DNA of 64,000 nt from Chryseobacterium bernardetii (lineage in GTDB: Bacteria > Bacteroidota > Bacteroidia > Flavobacteriales > Weeksellaceae). The position numbers and the translations under genes were made by a program. Position 1 is the first letter of the stretch; every line of letters starts with the position of its first letter. This document shows positions 40,936-50,100 of the stretch, in pieces. The DNA is taken from positions 186,001-250,000 of the forward strand of contig NZ_CP033932.1 of the NCBI RefSeq assembly GCF_003815975.1. The letters are read 5' to 3'. Below the pieces are notes generated by a model. That model was not told the DNA's origin, ran no database searches, and saw only the letters and a program-made list of their open reading frames with translations.

Positions 40936-43758
40936 TTGAAAAAGATCAGCATTTGCCTTATTTTGTTTTGTGGAGTTATACACATTTCTGCACAGAAAGA
41001 CAGTATATACATTGGAGCAAAACTCTCTCCTGACAGAAAAACCCTTGAGGTGAATCAGGAGATTGTTTATTACAATCATTCAGACAAAGACCTGCAAACG
41101 GTAAAACTTCTGAATTGGATTTCCGCTTATAACAAACGCGGAACATCTTTAGTCTACAGAAAACTGGAAGACAGAAACAGTGATCTGCATTTTGCAAAAA
41201 ACCATGAACTGGGAAAATTGCTGGAACTTACTATTAAAGATTCAGAAAACCAGGAAATACCAGTCAATACAATTTCGGATGAAAATCTTTTTCTTCCTCT
41301 GAAAAAAGCATTAAAACCAGGCGAAAGCATCACCCTGCAGCTCAACTACCGTATGCAGCTTCCCGATAAAAAATTTACGGGATATGGAACATCCGGTCAG
41401 AATACTGCTTTAAAATATTTCTTTATTGTTCCGGATCGTTTTGATCCGGACAATATTTCTCCAAGAAAATACCACGATATTGAAGAGCCTGTAAGTTTTA
41501 ATACTTTTTGGACGGTAAATTTTGATATTCCGGTGAATAGCTTCATCGAAAGTAATCTGCCGCAAATCCAGATGAATTCTTTTCAGGGATACCTGGATTC
41601 AGACCCTGAATTTTCAGTTTCCTTCGCTACTTATCCTATTTTAAAAACCAATATTGATGGTATTGATACCGAAATAAAGTTTGGTTATAACCTTAAGCCT
41701 GAAGAAAAGCAAAACCTGGAGTTTTATTTACCTCTTCACTTAAAATTCCTTCAAGAAAGAATAGGCTCTCTTCCAAAAAGTATTTTCATTTCAGATAAAT
41801 TCAGAGCCAAGGAAGATTTCTTTGGAAATGATGATATTACATTCTGGAAATTTAGATTCCCATTGTTTACAGAAGCTGAAAAAACAGATCTTGACTATTT
41901 CGGAATCATTACCAAAAAAGTTCTGGACGAAAAGATCATTGCTGACAAGCAAAAAGATCATTGGTTTAAAAATGGACTAAAATCCTATCTTGAAATCCAA
42001 TATCTGAAAAAGTTCTACAAAGACACTAAACTTTTAGGAAGCTTACCGGAATCCAAGATATTTGGGATCAAGCCTTTAAAACTATTCCACGCATCTAAGG
42101 TAAAGCTTTTGGACCGTTACGGGCTGGCTTATCAATATATTATGCTCCAGAATCTGGATCAGAAAATTGGTGAGGATTTTACCAGTTTAAGTAATTTCAA
42201 TGATATGGCTGTCAGCAGCTTTGAGACAGGAAGCCTTTTCAATTATTCTGCTGATAAAATGGGAGATCAGTCTTTCAATGATCTTGTAAAAGAATACCTT
42301 TCAAAAAATTCGGGAAATAAGATTATTCCGGATGATTTTTTAAAACAGCTATCAGGAAAAGAAAAGTCGGCCCAATATCTTGAAAGTTTTTTTAAGCAGA
42401 AAAACAGGGTTAATTTCAAGCTGAAACATATTAATAAAGAAAACGATTCTTTACAGATCAAGATTGCAAAAAATACAGAAACCTCTATTCCGGTAAAACT
42501 TGAAACCGAAACCAGAGAGGGCGAAAAAAAGTCTTACTGGATAGAAACAGAAGAGAATGAGAAAATAAAAGAAATTTCTCTTCCTGTATCGGATAACATT
42601 TATAAAGTAACCTTAAACAATGGATACATTTTCCCGGAATCAAGTTACCGGGATAATTTCCTGTATGCCAAAGGATTATTTTTAAATACAAAAAAAATCA
42701 AGTTTAAACTCATCAAGGATATTCCAAATCCTGAATACAACGAAATTTATGTAAGTCCAAGGGCCAGGTTCAACAATACCTATGATAAGTTTTTATTAGG
42801 GGCCAACTTTAAAAACCAGTCATTTTTTGACCAGAAATTCCTCTATTCATTTACTCCAACCTACAGTACCGGAACAGGGAAACTAACAGGTTCGGGAGCT
42901 GTATCTTACTCTTTTCTGCCTGCTGAAAGTATGTTCAGAAGTATTACATTTGGAGTTTCCGGATCTTATTTCCATTATGATTATGACTTAGCATACAGAA
43001 AAGGTTCTGTATTTTCAACTCTAAACTTCAGAAAAAACCCAAGAAGTACGGTAAGCAGAAGTATTGGTGTTTCCTATAACTATTTTGAAAGAGATCTAAG
43101 CCCACTCATGATTGCCAACGATGACTATAAAAAATATAATCTTTGGGGATTGGGATATAGCTATAGTGACAGCCAGATGATCCATGAAAAAAGTCTCAGT
43201 CTGAGTGCCCAGGGAATGGAAGATTTTAATAAAATTACAGCTGAAGGATTTTACAGATGGGAGTTCGCTCCAAGGCAGAAATTAAGTGTCCGTTTATTTG
43301 CCGGATATTTCCTTAGAAATGACACCCGCAATGATTTATTCAACTATGGAATTTCAAGAGTATCTAACTATACATTCTCTTATAACCTTTTAGGGGAAAG
43401 TGCCAGCAGCGGTCTTCTTTCTCAGCAGTTCATTTTAGCTGACGGTGGATTTAAATCTTTTCTTCCTGGAACGGTTAATCAGTGGATCACTTCGGTGAAT
43501 GTAGACAGCAGCATTTGGAAAATATTCCATGTATATGCTGATGCCGGAATGTATAAGAATAAGGATCATTCTGCAAAATTCATCTGGGACAGTGGGATTA
43601 AAGTAAGGATTATTCCGGATTTTCTGGAAGTTTATTTCCCCGTACAATCTTCATTGGGATTTGAACCTGGATTTAAAGATTATGCAAAACGTATCCGTTA
43701 TACATTGGTTCTTAATCTTGGATCCATCATCAATGCTGCAAGAAGAGGCTGGTATTAA
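40936..43758 (+). CDS. M1-aminopeptidase-like protein fused to an outer-membrane beta-barrel-like domain
   Basis: A 940-residue exported protein. The start is TTG: the signal peptide MKKISICLILFCGVIHISAQ begins at that codon, 17 bp after a -7 box. Residues about 20-480 resemble the N-terminal and catalytic fold of M1 aminopeptidases (NHSDKDLQTVKLLNW; KDHWFKNGLKSYLEIQYL at the place of the second zinc-ligand helix). The HEXXH motif is missing, so peptidase activity is doubtful. From about 590 the sequence is rich in alternating Y/F strands and ends in GWY, like an outer-membrane barrel. No partner is visible. Confidence 0.75.
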   Translation: MKKISICLILFCGVIHISAQKDSIYIGAKLSPDRKTLEVNQEIVYYNHSDKDLQTVKLLNWISAYNKRGTSLVYRKLEDRNSDLHFAKNHELGKLLELTIKDSENQEIPVNTISDENLFLPLKKALKPGESITLQLNYRMQLPDKKFTGYGTSGQNTALKYFFIVPDRFDPDNISPRKYHDIEEPVSFNTFWTVNFDIPVNSFIESNLPQIQMNSFQGYLDSDPEFSVSFATYPILKTNIDGIDTEIKFGYNLKPEEKQNLEFYLPLHLKFLQERIGSLPKSIFISDKFRAKEDFFGNDDITFWKFRFPLFTEAEKTDLDYFGIITKKVLDEKIIADKQKDHWFKNGLKSYLEIQYLKKFYKDTKLLGSLPESKIFGIKPLKLFHASKVKLLDRYGLAYQYIMLQNLDQKIGEDFTSLSNFNDMAVSSFETGSLFNYSADKMGDQSFNDLVKEYLSKNSGNKIIPDDFLKQLSGKEKSAQYLESFFKQKNRVNFKLKHINKENDSLQIKIAKNTETSIPVKLETETREGEKKSYWIETEENEKIKEISLPVSDNIYKVTLNNGYIFPESSYRDNFLYAKGLFLNTKKIKFKLIKDIPNPEYNEIYVSPRARFNNTYDKFLLGANFKNQSFFDQKFLYSFTPTYSTGTGKLTGSGAVSYSFLPAESMFRSITFGVSGSYFHYDYDLAYRKGSVFSTLNFRKNPRSTVSRSIGVSYNYFERDLSPLMIANDDYKKYNLWGLGYSYSDSQMIHEKSLSLSAQGMEDFNKITAEGFYRWEFAPRQKLSVRLFAGYFLRNDTRNDLFNYGISRVSNYTFSYNLLGESASSGLLSQQFILADGGFKSFLPGTVNQWITSVNVDSSIWKIFHVYADAGMYKNKDHSAKFIWDSGIKVRIIPDFLEVYFPVQSSLGFEPGFKDYAKRIRYTLVLNLGSIINAARRGWY

Positions 43759-43762
43759 AATA

Positions 43763-43795
43763 AAGGAACAGCTTATAAGTAAGCTGCTCCTTATC
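43763..43795. terminator. Hairpin between convergent genes
   Basis: AAGGAACAGCTTA and TAAGCTGCTCCTT pair over 13 bases with one mismatch. The T-tract is weak. It lies between the stops at 43758 and 43811. Confidence 0.7.
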
Positions 43796-43810
43796 AAAAA
43801 TATTGAAAAA

Positions 43811-44620
43811 CTAATCTTTTACAATCTTTTGTGAGACCGGAGCATTGTTAACAGTACCTGTTACAAAATAAGTTCCCTTCGGGAGTTCAGTGATATCTAT
43901 ATTCCAGGCAAATTTTGTAGGAGATTTTTTCACTATCTGCCTGAAGGTATCATAGATCTTTACATCTTTAATCTGCATTCCAAAAAGCACTTTACCATCC
44001 TTTACAAAAGGATTCTGAACAAAGCCTGCTTTTGCGGCTCCTTCAGCAGAAAAATCTGCCATATTATCACTACTATTCTCTAAAGTCCTTCTAATAGCTG
44101 TTGAGGCTGTAGGAGAAGGCGCAGGACCATCTCCTTTAAACTGGTCTGCATTGGCGCCATATCCTACGAAATCTAACACATTGGAAGATGAAGGACTCAA
44201 TACCTGTACAATATTTCCAGCTAATGCCAACTTCCCTGATGTTCCTGAAATTCTTATTCCAACAGATTTATTGGGGGTACCATCAAAATTTGTAACTGTT
44301 GTCGCTATAAAATCCGGTGTTGGTAAAGCTTCTACTCCTCCATCCACTGCAGCTTCCTGAATCAAATAAGTTTCCTCCGGACCCAAAGTAAAATCAGGCA
44401 ATGTATGATATTCTGTAAAAGCCCCTATTGCAGGTGCATACTGTATACTTGCCCCTGTTAAAGAAACCAGAGTAGTTCCTATATTTTTCAGGACAATATA
44501 ATTATTTTTGAAAACAGCTCCTGAATTGCCATTTCCTCCATAGATCTCGTTGATCACAATCTGGGCATTTGTGGAAGCAGTTATTAAAGTTAGGCCAGCA
44601 AGAATAAAGATTTTTTTCAT
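43811..44620 (-). CDS. T9SS-exported lamin-tail-domain protein
   Basis: A 269-residue secreted protein. The signal peptide is MKKIFILAGLTLITASTNAQ. A lamin-tail-like domain (IVINEIYGGNGNSGAVFKNNYIVLKN, later VLDFVGYGANADQFKGDGPA; both split by family convention) covers residues about 20-190. The C-terminal 70 residues form a type A T9SS sorting domain that ends PKGTYFVTGTVNNAPVSQKIVKD. It is exported across the outer membrane and probably surface-attached or released. The ATG at 44620 is preferred over a longer frame from 44665 because the signal peptide starts there. Confidence 0.9.
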   Translation of the reverse strand: MKKIFILAGLTLITASTNAQIVINEIYGGNGNSGAVFKNNYIVLKNIGTTLVSLTGASIQYAPAIGAFTEYHTLPDFTLGPEETYLIQEAAVDGGVEALPTPDFIATTVTNFDGTPNKSVGIRISGTSGKLALAGNIVQVLSPSSSNVLDFVGYGANADQFKGDGPAPSPTASTAIRRTLENSSDNMADFSAEGAAKAGFVQNPFVKDGKVLFGMQIKDVKIYDTFRQIVKKSPTKFAWNIDITELPKGTYFVTGTVNNAPVSQKIVKD

Positions 44621-44751
44621 TAAAATAATTTTAGAAACGGATTGTAATAAAAACATCAAAAACAATACCTTTTAATTGGAAATTTACAAAAAAACATCAA
44701 TACATCTTTTAAATTACAATTTATAAATTTTTAATAAATATGCATAAAAAA

Positions 44752-44783
44752 AATCCGGCCATTTCTTCGAAATGGCCGGATTC
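44752..44783 (-). terminator. Terminator of the second T9SS substrate gene
   Basis: ATCCGGCCATTT and AAATGGCCGGAT form a 12-bp stem followed on the minus strand by T8. Confidence 0.95.
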
Positions 44784-44801
44784 TATTTTAATCTAAAACT
44801 A

Positions 44802-45749
44802 TTAGTCTTTTAAGATCTTCTGAGATACTGCCTGATTGTTTACAGTACCTGTTACGATATAGTTTCCTTTTGTTAATTCAGCAACGTTTACAGTTCCGTT
44901 TGCTTTTACAGAAGCTTCTTTTACAAGCTGTCCGAACATATTGAAAACTTTTACATCTTTAACATCAGCTCCGAAAGTGATTTCGTTGTTTTTAACGAAA
45001 GTGTTTTTTACTAAATCTGCTCTTTTCAATGATTTAAAATCAGAAACAGCTAACGTTTGTTCATAAACTTTTACAACTAAATTACTAATAGCAACATTTC
45101 CCGTTCCTGAAGATGCAGAACCACTTTGTCTTATAGCAATACCTCCAAGTGTTGCCGGAGCTGCTCCTGTACCTGCTGTATTTGTAATTAATGCTTGAGA
45201 ATCAATTTGTAAAGTAGCAGTATTTGTACTTGTACTTCCTGAATTATCAACAATGTAAGCTACTGTAATATTAGCAGGAGTTCCAAATGGAATTTCAGAT
45301 CCGTACGTTGGTGTTGCTCCAGTTCCCGCACCATTATTTAAAATCCCCAAAGTATATCCTGTTGTTGACTTTTTAATAAAAAGTCTTGCATTAAAAACCC
45401 CTGGACTAGTTCCTGAAGCTACTGTAAACATTAAAAAGTAGTCACCTGCTGTGCTTAGACCTGTTCCATTTGCAACATTAATAGTGGCTGAATATTCAGC
45501 CTTACTAATTCCTGTAGTACTGATATTAAATACTGATGATAAGGCTTTATTTACATCTTCTGAATTTCCTGCAATTAACTGAGCTGCACTACCGTTGGAC
45601 GCCAACTGACCAGCTGTTCCGCTATGAGTAGTCCATCCATTTGCATTAAGAGCCCCCGTAAAACTAAAATTTTCCGTCAGAACAGTGGTTTGAGCACTCA
45701 TAAAACTAATAGCAGAAGCTATCCCTAAAATAGTAAAGATTTTTTTCAT
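44802..45749 (-). CDS. T9SS-exported protein of unknown function
   Basis: A 315-residue secreted protein. It has a signal peptide (MKKIFTILGIASAISFMSAQ) and a beta-rich, G/S/T-rich domain of about 210 residues (VLTENFSFTGALNANGWTTHSG at its start) that resembles carbohydrate-binding-like jelly-roll domains. A C-terminal type A sorting domain ends TKGNYIVTGTVNNQAVSQKILKD. The C-terminus is closely similar to that of the genes on both sides. Specific function is unknown. Confidence 0.85.
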   Translation of the reverse strand: MKKIFTILGIASAISFMSAQTTVLTENFSFTGALNANGWTTHSGTAGQLASNGSAAQLIAGNSEDVNKALSSVFNISTTGISKAEYSATINVANGTGLSTAGDYFLMFTVASGTSPGVFNARLFIKKSTTGYTLGILNNGAGTGATPTYGSEIPFGTPANITVAYIVDNSGSTSTNTATLQIDSQALITNTAGTGAAPATLGGIAIRQSGSASSGTGNVAISNLVVKVYEQTLAVSDFKSLKRADLVKNTFVKNNEITFGADVKDVKVFNMFGQLVKEASVKANGTVNVAELTKGNYIVTGTVNNQAVSQKILKD

Positions 45750-45790
45750 AAAATAATTTTTTTAAAGTTTATGTCGTAAAAATACAAAAA

Positions 45791-45815
45791 AACCGCTATT
45801 CATTTGAAATAGCGA
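45791..45815 (-). terminator. Terminator of the third T9SS substrate gene
   Basis: CGCTATTT and AATAGCG pair with a short loop. On the minus strand a GGTTTTTTTG tract follows. Confidence 0.85.
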
Positions 45816-45839
45816 TATATATTTAACAATTAATTAAAA

Positions 45840-46574
45840 TTACTTTTTAATAATCTTCTCGGAAACGCTTATACCATTGGCGATTCCGGTTACAAAATAA
45901 ATCCCGCTCTGTAGATTTTCTACATTAACAGATCCATTTTCAGAAACAGAAGCTGTTCTTACTATTTGCCCATTTACATTGAAAATCTTAATATCAGATT
46001 TTGTTCCGAAATAAATCTCCTTGTCTACAGAAGTATTCTTAACAAAAATGTGTTTTTTCTCTTTAACTTCTACGGTTCCTAGACTTCCTGCTGCAGTCCA
46101 AGAAACATCATCCAAAACAATTTGTCTGCTCCCTGTAGATCTAAATTCTATTACAACATCTCCGGAAATGTTTGCTGCTACAGTTCTGGTATAATTTGTT
46201 CCCATAGCATCTAATGCATATGAGTCAAGCATAGTTCCGTTAACATATACCTGAATAATTCTATTAGCAGCTGTACCACCAGTAAAATATGATCTAACTG
46301 TATATGTAATCTCTCCTACCCCAGCTGCTCCGGAATTTGCTTTTACATATCTGGAACCACTGCTATCAAAACCAACGGATGTTCCTGTAACATTATCTCC
46401 AGATGTCACTTTTCTTGCTCCACTATAGCTCCATGCCACACTATTATCTCCTACAAAATTACCTGCTGTATAACCACCAACTGTGGCACTCAAATTATTA
46501 AATGATTCTGAGCCTTGTGCAGATAATGAAGAGGCAAGAAATGCAACAGCAAATAACGAATAAAGTTTTTTCAT
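45840..46574 (-). CDS. T9SS-exported protein of unknown function
   Basis: A 244-residue secreted protein with signal peptide MKKLYSLFAVAFLASSLSAQ. A single beta-rich domain contains SYSGARKVTSGDNVTGTSVGFDSSGSRYV (split by family convention) and QIVLDDVSW, a motif common in CBM/MAM-like jelly rolls. The T9SS type A sorting domain (VKNTSVDKEIYFGTKSDIKIFN) ends GISVSEKIIKK. It is the first of three tandem T9SS cargo genes, each with its own terminator, so they are probably separate transcripts. Confidence 0.85.
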   Translation of the reverse strand: MKKLYSLFAVAFLASSLSAQGSESFNNLSATVGGYTAGNFVGDNSVAWSYSGARKVTSGDNVTGTSVGFDSSGSRYVKANSGAAGVGEITYTVRSYFTGGTAANRIIQVYVNGTMLDSYALDAMGTNYTRTVAANISGDVVIEFRSTGSRQIVLDDVSWTAAGSLGTVEVKEKKHIFVKNTSVDKEIYFGTKSDIKIFNVNGQIVRTASVSENGSVNVENLQSGIYFVTGIANGISVSEKIIKK

Positions 46575-46724
46575 GATTCTAATTTTATATTATTTATAAT
46601 TTTCACGGCTAAATTACTCCTAAATTTAAAGGTATCACAATATTTAGATTAATTTTCTGTTAATAATAGTTAGTCTACTGCCATTAACATTTTTTAATTA
46701 TTTTTACGAATTATTTTTCAGGAG

Positions 46725-49700
46725 TTGCGGAATATTTTTATCCTATTCGTTGTATTTCTCTTTGGCATATTTTCAGGAAATGCTCAGGTATTTTCATGGA
46801 AAAATCCCAACGTTCCAGAAGACAGCATTAAAAAGGACAGTATTCTCGCTGCCAAGCTTGAACAGGACATTTTTGTAAAAGATACTTTAGACTTTATCCG
46901 AACTCACAACAGAATTGTTGTTGATGAAGCTGTACTGGCAAAAAATGATAAAAAAAGATTTTTAGGTGAACTTAATTCCAAAGGTTCCATTATCCGCGGA
47001 ATTACTTTTGGTAATAATCAGGGCCAGTCTGTACAAAGTTCCATGGATCTGCAGATTTCCGGGCGCCTTTCCAAAGATGTTACTATTTTGGCGAGTATTT
47101 CCGACCATAACCTGCCCATTCAGGCAGATGGATATACCCAAACTTTAGAAGAGTTTGACAAAATATACATGCAGCTGAATATTAAGGACAAGTCTATTCT
47201 CAGAGCCGGGCATCTTGATCTTGTGGAATCTAAAAATTACTTTGCCAAGTACCAGAGACGAAGCATGGGAATTCAGTTTCAGACAGAATTTGGGAAAGAC
47301 AATAAAACATTTGTGGATATTTCCGCTGGTGTGGCACGAAGTGAATTTCACAGAATCCGTTTCCAGGGGGTTGAAGGAAACCAGGGACCTTACCGTTTGA
47401 CAGGGAAAAACGGAGAACAGTTTATTACTCTGATCTCTGGTTCTGAACAGGTATTTATTGATGGTATCCTAATGAAACGTGGGGAAAACCAGGACTATGT
47501 TATCAATTATAATACCGGTGAAGTTACCTTTACCAGTTTCCGTCCTATCTTCCAACAGAATTTCATTACGATTTCCTACAATTATGCCAACAGGAACTAT
47601 TCAAGATATTTATTTACCGGTAAACTGGAACATCAAAGAGAGAAATTCAAGGTTGGGCTGAACTGGTTTATGGAGAATGACAACAAAAATGCACCTCTTG
47701 CTCTAAGCCTGTCTAAAGAAGATGAACAGATCCTTGCCAATGCAGGAAATGATCCTAATCTGATGTATGCTCCATCAGGCGTTGTTACGGAATATGATGT
47801 TAATAAAATTCTATACCGCTTAAATCCTGCCGGAAACTTCTATGAACTTTCCGCTGACCCCAATGAAACACTCTATCAGGTATCTTTCACCTATTTTGGT
47901 GCTAATCAGGGAGATTATAAAACTGCACAAACTACCAATAACGGGCGTGTTTTCGAATATGTAGGCCCTAATGCAGGAGATTACAGAGCTGTAAGAAAAC
48001 TTCCTTCACCACAAAAATCCCAGGTATTCTCGCTTAATTCTGAATACTTATTGGAAGACGGGAAAATAGGAGCTGATATTTCCCTGAGTAATTATGATGT
48101 TAATTTGTTTTCCTCTAAAGATTCTGACCAGAATACGGGGTATGCTTACCGTGTCTTTGGAAATAAAACTTTTACGAAAAGCTCATGGAAAGGAACACCA
48201 AGCTTTGAATACCAGTATATAGACAAACAGTTTCATATCCTGGACCGTATCAATGATGTGGAATTCTCCAGAGATTTCAACTTAACACAGGAATTCAATA
48301 AAAAGACGCAGAACCGCTTTATCTTCAGCTTTTTAAATAAGTGGAATAATAAATCTACTCTAAATTACCGCATCAATTATTTAAATGAAAAGGATTCTTA
48401 CAAGGGTATTAAAAATGATCTTGATTTTGGCTGGATTACCGGCCGTTTCTTTACAAAAGGAAATCTATCCTACCTGAGTACCAATGCCACACTTCAGGAT
48501 ACTAAGTTCGTCCGTGGTGGAATTTCAACAGAATTTACAGGAAAGAAAGGAAGCTGGGCTATAGGAGGAAGCATGGAACATAACGAGAAGAAGTATAACG
48601 ATACTCAGCTTATGGATGTCACAAGTTTCAGCTGGAAAGAAATCTTCGTGCAAAAGAAAATTGGAGACAGTACCCGTACAAAACTACTTGCTAAACTATA
48701 TATGAGGGATAATGACTCTGTTCGTGATAACAGACTTCAGAATATGAACAAAATTCTGGGAGTTATGGCTGAAAGTCAGATTATTAAAACCGAGAGAACA
48801 ACTTTAAATGCCTTAATTCACTACAGAAAATTCTTTTATTCAGGAATAGAGGGTGATGTCACCAGAAATAATGACTTTGTAGTAGGTAATATTCTTTATA
48901 ACCAACAGCTTTTCAGAAACGGAATGCGTTTACAGGCGTTTTATGAATTGGGGAACGGGCAGGAAGCTCAAAGAGAGTTTCAATATATTAAAGTAACAGA
49001 CGGACAGGGAGTTTATAAATGGACCGATTACAACGGTGATGGCATTCAGCAGCTTGACGAATTTGAAATTGCCGAATATTCCGATTTGGCACAATACATC
49101 AGGGTTTACACCAATTCTGTACGATATATTCCGTCCAATAAAAACAAATTACAGTTGGCTTTATTTGTAAATCCAGCCATTGTTTTTAATTCTGAAAATG
49201 CTTTCTTAAAACGCTGGAATTTCAATATTTCCTTAAATTCCCAAAACTCTTTCTATAAAAAAGATAAGGTACTGGTATTGAATCCTTTTGAGAAAAACAG
49301 CGATCAGATCCTTAAAAATCAAAATATTTTAACTTCTGTACAATTCAATCCAACGGATAAATCCGGATGGAACGGAAACTACCGATTCATTACTAATGAT
49401 AACCTTATCAACGCTAATTTCAGTAACGAAGAACGTGAACAAACTTCTCATTTCCTGAATATCGGATATTGGTTCAATAAAGAATTCAGAATTGACTGGG
49501 AAAATTCCGTTCATGATATTAAAAACTCTTCACAATTATTTGCAACAAGGGATTACCGCTTAAATAACTTTGAAACCAAACCGAAGGCCACTTACAAGTT
49601 TACAGATGCCCTTCAGGCTGAACTTTCTTCTGCTTACCGCCAGAAAAAAAGAATAGATGGCGAAGAATTATTAAAAGCGTTTGATGTTACCGGAACCGTT

Positions 49701-49952
49701 CAATGGGAGTTCAGGAAGACTTCCATCCGTGGGAATTTTTCTTTCATCAATAATAATTTCAATGGCAACAATTTCAGCATTGTCGGAAATCAGATGCTTG
49801 ATGGTCTGAAGCCCGGAAAAAACCAGGTATGGAGTGTATTCATCCAACAGGCCCTCAATTCATTCATTCAATTGAACTTAAACTATGAAGGAAGAAATTC
49901 TGGGGAAAGAACTATTCATATCGGAAGTATGCAGGTAAAAGCGAGTTTCTAG
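46725..49952 (+). CDS. Large exported outer-membrane protein of unknown function
   Basis: A 1075-residue exported protein. TTG at 46725 is taken as start because a signal peptide (MRNIFILFVVFLFGIFSGNAQ) follows at once. The adjacent AGGAG is too close to be a normal Shine-Dalgarno. The N-terminal part contains GSIIRGITFGNNQGQSVQSSMDLQISGRLS. The C-terminal two thirds show barrel-like alternating strands and end in MQVKASF with a terminal F. An EF-hand-like loop DYNGDGIQQLDE lies near residue 768. No family is recognised; an outer-membrane barrel is inferred. Confidence 0.75.
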   Translation: MRNIFILFVVFLFGIFSGNAQVFSWKNPNVPEDSIKKDSILAAKLEQDIFVKDTLDFIRTHNRIVVDEAVLAKNDKKRFLGELNSKGSIIRGITFGNNQGQSVQSSMDLQISGRLSKDVTILASISDHNLPIQADGYTQTLEEFDKIYMQLNIKDKSILRAGHLDLVESKNYFAKYQRRSMGIQFQTEFGKDNKTFVDISAGVARSEFHRIRFQGVEGNQGPYRLTGKNGEQFITLISGSEQVFIDGILMKRGENQDYVINYNTGEVTFTSFRPIFQQNFITISYNYANRNYSRYLFTGKLEHQREKFKVGLNWFMENDNKNAPLALSLSKEDEQILANAGNDPNLMYAPSGVVTEYDVNKILYRLNPAGNFYELSADPNETLYQVSFTYFGANQGDYKTAQTTNNGRVFEYVGPNAGDYRAVRKLPSPQKSQVFSLNSEYLLEDGKIGADISLSNYDVNLFSSKDSDQNTGYAYRVFGNKTFTKSSWKGTPSFEYQYIDKQFHILDRINDVEFSRDFNLTQEFNKKTQNRFIFSFLNKWNNKSTLNYRINYLNEKDSYKGIKNDLDFGWITGRFFTKGNLSYLSTNATLQDTKFVRGGISTEFTGKKGSWAIGGSMEHNEKKYNDTQLMDVTSFSWKEIFVQKKIGDSTRTKLLAKLYMRDNDSVRDNRLQNMNKILGVMAESQIIKTERTTLNALIHYRKFFYSGIEGDVTRNNDFVVGNILYNQQLFRNGMRLQAFYELGNGQEAQREFQYIKVTDGQGVYKWTDYNGDGIQQLDEFEIAEYSDLAQYIRVYTNSVRYIPSNKNKLQLALFVNPAIVFNSENAFLKRWNFNISLNSQNSFYKKDKVLVLNPFEKNSDQILKNQNILTSVQFNPTDKSGWNGNYRFITNDNLINANFSNEEREQTSHFLNIGYWFNKEFRIDWENSVHDIKNSSQLFATRDYRLNNFETKPKATYKFTDALQAELSSAYRQKKRIDGEELLKAFDVTGTVQWEFRKTSIRGNFSFINNNFNGNNFSIVGNQMLDGLKPGKNQVWSVFIQQALNSFIQLNLNYEGRNSGERTIHIGSMQVKASF

Positions 49953-50088
49953 AGGTGTAAGCTGCCAAGTTTGCCATTCCCAATAATCCTGTTTTTTTCT
50001 CACTGTGATTATAACACCCTCTGATTCATTTCATTCTCATCATTCACAGTAATAGATAATATCATATTTCCTAGTATTCAGAATTTTG

Positions 50089-50096
50089 TAAATTTG
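50089..50096 (+). promoter_or_regulatory. TAnnTTTG -7 box directly before dusB
   Basis: TAAATTTG ends 4 nt before the dusB ATG, the same geometry as at aroC. It implies a leaderless or near-leaderless mRNA. Confidence 0.65.
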
Positions 50097-50100
50097 CACC

